Shown here piece by piece: positions 18,582 to 30,000 of a stretch of 30,000 nt of DNA (position 1 is its first letter; each line of letters opens with the position of its first letter). The position numbers and the translations under genes are program-made. The notes beneath the pieces were generated by a model. The model saw nothing but the letters and a program-made list of their open reading frames with translations. It did no database searches and was not told where the DNA came from. Source of the DNA: Neocallimastix lanati (nom. inval.) (Eukaryota; Neocallimastigomycota; Neocallimastigomycetes; Neocallimastigales; Neocallimastigaceae); the NCBI GenBank assembly GCA_016946835.1, contig JACVTC010000051.1, positions 275,001 to 305,000 on the forward strand. Reading direction: 5' to 3'.

Positions 18582-21500
18582 AAAAGATAAATAGATAAAT
18601 AAATATATAATGCTTATTGCAATTAAGGGTGGGTGTAGTTAAAGAAAGGGTAATTTATAAAACTTTAATTATTATTGCAAATAAAAAAAAAGGACCTAAA
18701 AAAAGAATAAGAAAGAAATATAATAAAAAGTAGTGATATAAAATTTAAATAAAATGAAATAGAATAAAATAATAATGAAAGATTGAATAGAATAAAATAG
18801 TTTAATAAAATTAGATGGAATAGAATATAATAATAATGTAGTGACATTAAATGAAGGTGTGTTATTATTCTTTTTTATCTATGAATTATCATTCATTATT
18901 AATTTACATACGTATATATTTTATACTGTAGAAATCTGATGGTAATTAAAATTTATTAAAATTATTAAAATTTATCAAAAAGTTTTAATGATATTATTAG
19001 AACCAACCTTTTATTCTATATAGGTATACATTTTATATATTATTTTTAAATAAATATAAATATTTATATAATCACTACCAATAGAATCTATACTTATTTT
19101 CTTTAATTAAACTAGTTAATAATACGATTATTATATATAAAAACTTCATTAAGTATTTAAAGGTCCCTTTCTCTTTTATATTCAGATCTTTTTTTTTTTT
19201 TATTAAGTCTTTTTTTATATTATTTTTTTTATTTAGAAGTAGATTTAATGAAATAAATTAATAAATATTCTAATATTAAAGTACAATATATTCATCTATT
19301 ATTAATATATTATGCAATATAAATAGACTATATATAATTTAATATTTAATATATGTCAAACTCAATAATATAATAAAAAAGGTCATGTCATATATAAACA
19401 ATAAAAAAATTTAATAATTAAAACATTTAAATTAATTTATATATAACTATTCAATATTCAATATTCAATAGTATATATTATATATTATATTATATATATT
19501 AAATAATAATACAGTATATTAAATTATATGTGGCATATATTGAATAATATATAAATTCTATATTATTTATATTATTTATTATACTTTTACAATAAATTAC
19601 TAATATCTTTATTTCTTATATATATTCTAATTGATTTTATTAATAATTAATAAGCAATAATTAATAATAAATCAAATCATTACTAATATTTATTATTTTA
19701 TTATTTAGATTTAATTATTTTAATATTTATTAGTTATTATCTAATATTTATTATTTAATATCTAATATTTATTATTTATTATATAATACTTATTATTTAT
19801 TATATAATACTTATTATTTATTATATAATACTTATTTTTTATTATCTAATATTTAATATTTAATATTTAATATTAATTTGTTATTATTTATTATTTATTA
19901 TTTATTATTTATTAGTTTTATTTTCATTAATTTGCATTTCGGTTTTTATATATTTATATTAATTTGATTAGATTGATATATATTTGATTTATTTTTTATT
20001 TTTTTCCTTATATACAATATATTGTATTTAATATACACAATATTCTTTTTTTCTTTTTCTTTTATTTATTTATTTAATTTTATTATATTTTAATTGTATT
20101 TTATTATATATGTCAAATATAAATAAAAATGTAAATAGAAATATTAAAGTTAATTAAATTTATATTTTGATTATAGAGAAAAAAGAAATATAATTTTGGA
20201 TTATTTTTATTTTTTTTTTTTTTTTATATTTTATATCGAAGGGAAGACTTATTATTATTTTAATTGTAAAATTTGTACTTTTAAAATAATAATAAAGTGG
20301 TAAATTACTAAAGAAGAAAAAAAAAAATATAAAATAATAATAAATTTTAATATATAAAGTATTGTTATTATTTGAATATAGAAAGGTAAAATAGAAACTT
20401 TGATATATTAATATATTTAAATAAAAAGGATGGAATTGAATTCAAGAACTTGAATCAATTTGTTTGACAAATAAGATACCAGAAAAATTAAATTCATTAT
20501 TTTTTATAGAAGATTAACCAGTATTAGAAATTTATTCAAATAAAAAATGCAATTATTTTATATTCAAATATAGAAAAAATTTTCAATGCATTTTGAAAAG
20601 TAATAATTATCAATGTTTACAAATTATTAATTGTTATATTAATTGAAGAATTCTTAGTGATGATTAAAGAAAATTTAAATAATACACCGATTTATATAAT
20701 AAATTATGAAAGATTTATATCCATGAGATTTAATAACGATAAAGAAAAAAAAAAAAAAAAAATATTTATTAATGTAATATTGAATTTAAAATTTGAAGTT
20801 TGCCAGTGTTTTTAAAAATATATTTGATTTCAAATTTATGATGAATAAGAATGTGGATTTAGATTGAAAATTAAACAAAAAATAAGGCGAAACAAAAAAA
20901 AAAAAAAAACTAAATTAACCAATAAATAATTATTTTAAAAAATTTCACAGAAGTTTTTAACAATTAATAGAAATAAATATAATTTAAATATAAATTTATT
21001 TTATGACTTTTTTTTTATTTAAATATATCAATAAATGTTTAAAATTTTAATATTTTTAAACAAAATATAGATTAAAAAGGAATAGCATTAATTATTAATA
21101 TAAATTTTTATATGAAATTGAATTATGCTGCCAAATAAAATATTAATAATATTTAAATAACAATTAATAAAATTTAATTATACTAATTTTATTTTTATAT
21201 TTATTATTTTTTTCATATATTAATAGGAAGATATTTGTTTTTTCTTTCATTTTTTTTTAAAAAACAATTCAATTAAAAATAGCAACTTTATAAACATTCG
21301 AAATAATAAAATAAATAATAACTCGCACTCATATTAAAACATACATATTAATTATATGAATTTTTTTATTTCAAATTCATATAATAGAAACAATCAAAAT
21401 TATTTAAAAAAAATAAACAAATAAGAAATAGAAGTTGTGTATATAATTATTTATATATTTATTAATTAATTTACAATATTTATTTTATATTGGATAAAAA

Positions 21501-21675
21501 GAAAAAAATTCACACCTTTTTTTTTTAATAAAAAAGAATAAATATAATTTAATATATACAATATATTTTATTGGCGTTAATTTTTTTTTTTTTAAAAAAA
21601 AAGTTTATATAATAAAAAGCTAATAAATCATACAGAATAAAAAATTAATAATTAATATTATAATAAAAATAGTAA
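18582..21675. other. AT-rich intergenic spacer upstream of the RING gene
   Basis: About 3.1 kb without a supported gene. It holds a small G-rich spot (AAGGGTGGGTGTAG, about 18626), purine-rich GAATAGAATAAAAT steps (18750-18830), a 21-bp tandem repeat (19770-19840) and many homopolymers. A plus-strand run free of stops at about 20648-20750 (EFLVMIKENLNNTPIY...) is too short to call. The RING gene's promoter and 5' UTR should lie at the right end. Confidence 0.65.
19770..19840. repeat. 21-bp tandem repeat
   Basis: The unit TTATTATATAATACTTATTA recurs with period 21, with ATATAATACT at 19781, 19802 and 19823. Degenerate TAATATTTA steps flank it on both sides. Confidence 0.85.
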
Positions 21676-23298
21676 ATGATGTCAAATAATAATATAAACC
21701 CTGATTCACATATAATATCATTAGCTGATATAAAAATTGAAGACAACCCAGGAAATAGTCCTGATAGTGAAGAGCTTCTTTTAAAAAAAAATAGAGATGA
21801 AAAATTAAAAGAACCAATAAATAGTAATAAACCACCTTTAGGGAAAGAACCAAGTATGTCGTTTAATATGAAATCTGACGAGGATGAACACTTGACATAT
21901 AGTATCAAATGTAAGGGAAAGGGCTCAAAATTATATAGTGACCCTTCAAGTAGTGTTATTAGTGACATTGAAGGTGATCCAGATAATCTTAGTATAACAA
22001 CTTCTATTATAACCGATACCTCTGATACCAATAACATCAATAATCGTCGTCAAAGTGTTACACAATCTTTAAGAAATAAACGTTTTAGTTATAATAGTCC
22101 AAGTAGTTCTACTGCATATCAATGGAATAATCCAAATATAGCAAATAATACAGCTATGGATGGTCCTTCCTCATCTTCTAATACTATTACTACTAATAAT
22201 AATATAAATACTAATTCAAATGATAATAATATAAGCAATAATAATAATAATAATAACAATAATAGTAATAGTAATGCTAGACCACCATTGAGCAATCTTT
22301 CAGGAACTTTCGCAGAATTTTTAAGTAAAACTAGTAATGCTTTAGCTAATAATGCGAATGCGTCATCATCAAATAATAATGCAACAACAACTACTACTAC
22401 TAATAATAATAATTCTAGTAGTAATAATGTACCTGGCACTTCTTCTTCACGACATGGTTCAGTGAATAGTAATATGCAACAAAACTTTTATAGAATTGGT
22501 CTTTCAGAAAATATTAATATAGAAACTACAGATCCTATTTCAGTTGATAGTGATAGTAATGATCGACCATCACAAGTTGGTCCAGGTATAGCAGCATGGC
22601 TCTGTTTTAGAATATATGCTATTATTAGATTTATGTGGTCGTTAACCTTTTGTACTATTTACTTTGTGCATTTTGTTGTTAAGAAATCTAAATCTTGTGA
22701 TGAAAAAATATATATATATTCGATAGTATTTGCCATTATTTTTGGTATTCAAGCAATTTCATCATTATTATTAATTATTTATTTACCAACAAGTATTACA
22801 AGATATACTAATGTTATTCGAAGAAGAGTAGTTATTTCTAGTCGTGCATGGAAAATAACTTCATTAACCTTTTTAGGAGAAATTGTTATGGTTATTGTTG
22901 GTGCTATATTAGTATTCAATAAAGATCAAAAATGTTCTACGGATATAGATACTACCTATGTATATATAACGAAGTCTATTGTTATTATTGTTATATGTTT
23001 ATACACATTACTATTACTCCCAATCTTTATAATACCTTGTGCAATTACGTTTAAACTCTTACCAGAATATAGAGGTATATCAAAGAAAGTATTGAAAAGA
23101 TTTAATTCTATTCTTTATAATCCATCTGAAGAAGTGAGTGAAGAAGATGCTCCAATGTGCTCTATTTGTATGGAAAACTATAAACCTGGAACAAGAATTA
23201 AGCGCTTACCTTGTAATCATGAATTCCATCCAGAATGTATTACCCCATGGCTTGAAACTAATAACTCTTGTCCTATTTGTAGACAAACCTTTAATTAA
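21676..23298 (+). CDS. Four-pass membrane RING-H2 E3 ubiquitin ligase
   Basis: A single uninterrupted 540-codon frame, whose first ATG is directly preceded by an in-frame TAA (21673-21675), so the start is secure. Residues 1 to about 295 are hydrophilic and low-complexity, rich in Ser, Asn and Asp, with AAT-encoded Asn runs near residues 185-200. Four hydrophobic segments follow at about 313-335, 345-371, 394-414 and 434-461. The C-terminus is a full RING-H2 finger: C495, C498, C513, H515, H518, C521, C532, C535, with the E2-contacting Ile after the first Cys pair region and Trp525 (TPWL). RING-H2 domains recruit E2 enzymes, so this is probably a ubiquitin ligase of an internal membrane with the RING in the cytosol. 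Substrate and exact compartment cannot be told. It converges with the FAM184-like gene. Confidence 0.92.
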   Translation: MMSNNNINPDSHIISLADIKIEDNPGNSPDSEELLLKKNRDEKLKEPINSNKPPLGKEPSMSFNMKSDEDEHLTYSIKCKGKGSKLYSDPSSSVISDIEGDPDNLSITTSIITDTSDTNNINNRRQSVTQSLRNKRFSYNSPSSSTAYQWNNPNIANNTAMDGPSSSSNTITTNNNINTNSNDNNISNNNNNNNNNSNSNARPPLSNLSGTFAEFLSKTSNALANNANASSSNNNATTTTTTNNNNSSSNNVPGTSSSRHGSVNSNMQQNFYRIGLSENINIETTDPISVDSDSNDRPSQVGPGIAAWLCFRIYAIIRFMWSLTFCTIYFVHFVVKKSKSCDEKIYIYSIVFAIIFGIQAISSLLLIIYLPTSITRYTNVIRRRVVISSRAWKITSLTFLGEIVMVIVGAILVFNKDQKCSTDIDTTYVYITKSIVIIVICLYTLLLLPIFIIPCAITFKLLPEYRGISKKVLKRFNSILYNPSEEVSEEDAPMCSICMENYKPGTRIKRLPCNHEFHPECITPWLETNNSCPICRQTFN

Positions 23299-23354
23299 AA
23301 AAAAAAAAAAAAATTAATAATTCTATTTTTTATATAGATCATTATAAAATTAAA

Positions 23355-23395
<41 letters not shown>

Positions 23396-23477
23396 TTCCT
23401 TATTATTTAATTTTTTATACTTTCTTTTTTTCTATAATTTTCTATAATTTTTGAGATTATCATTTTTTTTTCATTAT

Positions 23478-23478
<1 letters not shown>

Positions 23479-23526
<48 letters not shown>

Positions 23527-23655
23527 CGATACTGTATTACTATGTAATAATTAAATAAATGAGTAATAATTAAATAAATGAGTACATAAATAAATAAAAA
23601 ACAAAATAAATAAGTAAATAAATAAACTAAAAAAAATTAAAAAATAAAAATAAAA

Positions 23656-23709
<54 letters not shown>
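23479..23709. repeat. T48 ... A52 complementary homopolymer pair
   Basis: T48 (23479-23526) and A52 (23658-23709) are separated by 131 nt. They could pair into a long A-T stem in single-stranded DNA or in the 3' end of the RING transcript. Lengths may be affected by sequencing error. Confidence 0.8.
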
Positions 23710-23711
<2 letters not shown>

Positions 23712-24121
23712 AAAAATAAAAAGTAAAAAATTAATATTATTTAAAATGATATATATATATATATATTAAAAATAATTTTAAAATTCAAAAAAAGTTAACA
23801 GTTATTATTAATATATATACTAATGAATAACAATTAATACTAATAATAAAATAAATAAATAAATAAATCTTTGTTTTATTTAAAAATCAAAGTATTTTTT
23901 TTTTTTATATTCAACAGAATATTTTCACTTAACTAAAATTATTATGTTCAAATTGGACAAATAATATATATAAATATATATTTTTTTTTATAAATTTCTT
24001 TAAAAAAAAAAAATAAATAAATTAAAAAACATATTTATATAAATATATATAAAAATAAATATATATATATATATATTACAATGAAAATTGTAGTTTATGT
24101 TATTATAGTATTATTTATTTA

Positions 24122-24158
<37 letters not shown>

Positions 24159-24596
24159 AATATTTTGAATTTTATTGATTTTATTATTTTGAAAATGAAT
24201 ATATATATTTATTGAGAAAGTTAATGATTAAAAATTTATTATTATATTATTTTTGTTTTTGTACGTATACTAAAATAATATATATAGAATTAAAAAAAAG
24301 TGATTTAAAGGAATACTTAAAAAATAATATTATAATTTTTTTTTATTAGATGGTATATAATATTTAATAATATAATAAAATAAAATATATATATAAGAAT
24401 CATATAAAAGAATCTAATTTATAGTTTATATATAGATGTAATTAATTTACTAATTCATTATATACTATGCTTTATAATTTATTTTTTTTTTTAGATGATT
24501 CTCTTTATCAATGAATTATATATATATATATATGTAAATTTTTTTTCCATTTTTAAAAAATATAAATAAAAAAAAAAAAAATGAAAAAAAAAAAAA

Positions 24597-24632
24597 AAAA
24601 AAATAAAAAATAAAAAATAAAAAATAAAAAAT

Positions 24633-24663
<31 letters not shown>

Positions 24664-24665
24664 TA
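24597..24665. repeat. (ATAAAAA)n short tandem repeat
   Basis: About nine units of a 7-bp A-rich repeat lie just beyond the 3' end of the FAM184-like gene. Confidence 0.85.
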
Positions 24666-24696
24666 AAATGAAAAAAAAAAGTAAAGTTATTTAAAA

Positions 24697-29949
<5,253 letters not shown>

Positions 29950-30000
29950 CTATTTTGGATATTTTTTTTTTTATCATTAATTATAGCGAATACATTTATA
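29950..30000 (-). other. Intron of the FAM184-like gene, cut by the window edge
   Basis: It begins with the acceptor AG (29950-29951) before exon 29827-29949. The next upstream exon was not reached. Confidence 0.7.

Larger units (their letters stand above)
23299..24696. other. Convergent 3' spacer with T32, T48 and A52 tracts
   Basis: The spacer lies between the stop codons of two converging genes. It contains uninterrupted T-runs at 23357-23388 and 23479-23526, an A-run at 23658-23709, an ATT array (24122-24155) and an (ATAAAAA)n tract (24597-24660). Both 3' UTRs and terminators are expected here. No gene seen. Confidence 0.75.

Noticed and set aside
20400-20760. Possible eroded plus-strand coding relic (fragments such as EFLVMIKENLNNTPIY)
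   Set aside because: There are several stops and frame changes, no recognised family, and composition close to the surrounding spacer. The evidence is too weak to annotate.
22119-22439. Minus-strand Leu/Val-rich frame inside the RING gene
   Set aside because: It is antisense to the Asn/Ser-rich coding region. Poly-Leu arises from the complement of AAT/AAC runs.

Overview
The window is a very AT-rich eukaryotic segment with long A/T homopolymers, AAT/AAAT microsatellites, intron-dense genes and asparagine-rich proteins. Together with a flagellate/opisthokont-type coiled-coil gene and a Ty1/copia retrotransposon, this fits best with an anaerobic gut fungus (Neocallimastigomycota). That placement is an inference from composition and gene style; a dictyostelid-like genome is the main alternative, made less likely by the many 200-670 bp introns. 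Layout, left to right. (1) 154-525, plus strand: terminal exon of an otherwise off-window gene whose end resembles a Cdc6/Orc1-type winged helix (tentative). (2) 730-2660, minus strand: decayed non-LTR (LINE) reverse transcriptase. (3) 2660-4926: gene-free and full of simple repeats, with a G-rich island holding a G-quadruplex motif and a 12-bp inverted repeat. (4) 4927-6933, minus strand: four-exon gene for prefoldin subunit 6. (5) 6934-10240: AT-rich spacer. (6) 10241-16674, plus strand: complete copia-type LTR retrotransposon with identical 241-bp LTRs and a 5-bp target duplication (ATAAT), interrupted by two frame changes at A-runs in an Asn-rich linker between integrase and reverse transcriptase. 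(7) 16675-21675: spacer dominated by micro- and minisatellites. (8) 21676-23298, plus strand: four-pass membrane RING-H2 ubiquitin ligase with an Asn/Ser-rich N-terminal half. (9) 24697-29949, minus strand: thirteen exons of a long coiled-coil protein whose C-terminal block matches the animal FAM184A/B family; the gene continues beyond the right edge. The host genes are independent housekeeping or structural genes with no operon-like logic. Prefoldin 6 serves actin/tubulin folding, the RING protein probably ubiquitinates at a membrane, and the FAM184-like protein is a fibrous scaffold of unknown role. The RING and FAM184-like genes converge on a shared 3' spacer (23299-24696) holding T32, T48 and A52 tracts. 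The most interesting points are the FAM184-like gene in what looks like a fungus, the retrotransposon's primer-binding site complementary to the anticodon arm of tRNA-Lys(CUU), its codon-usage switch inside the reverse transcriptase, and the homopolymer frame breaks in an otherwise very young element.
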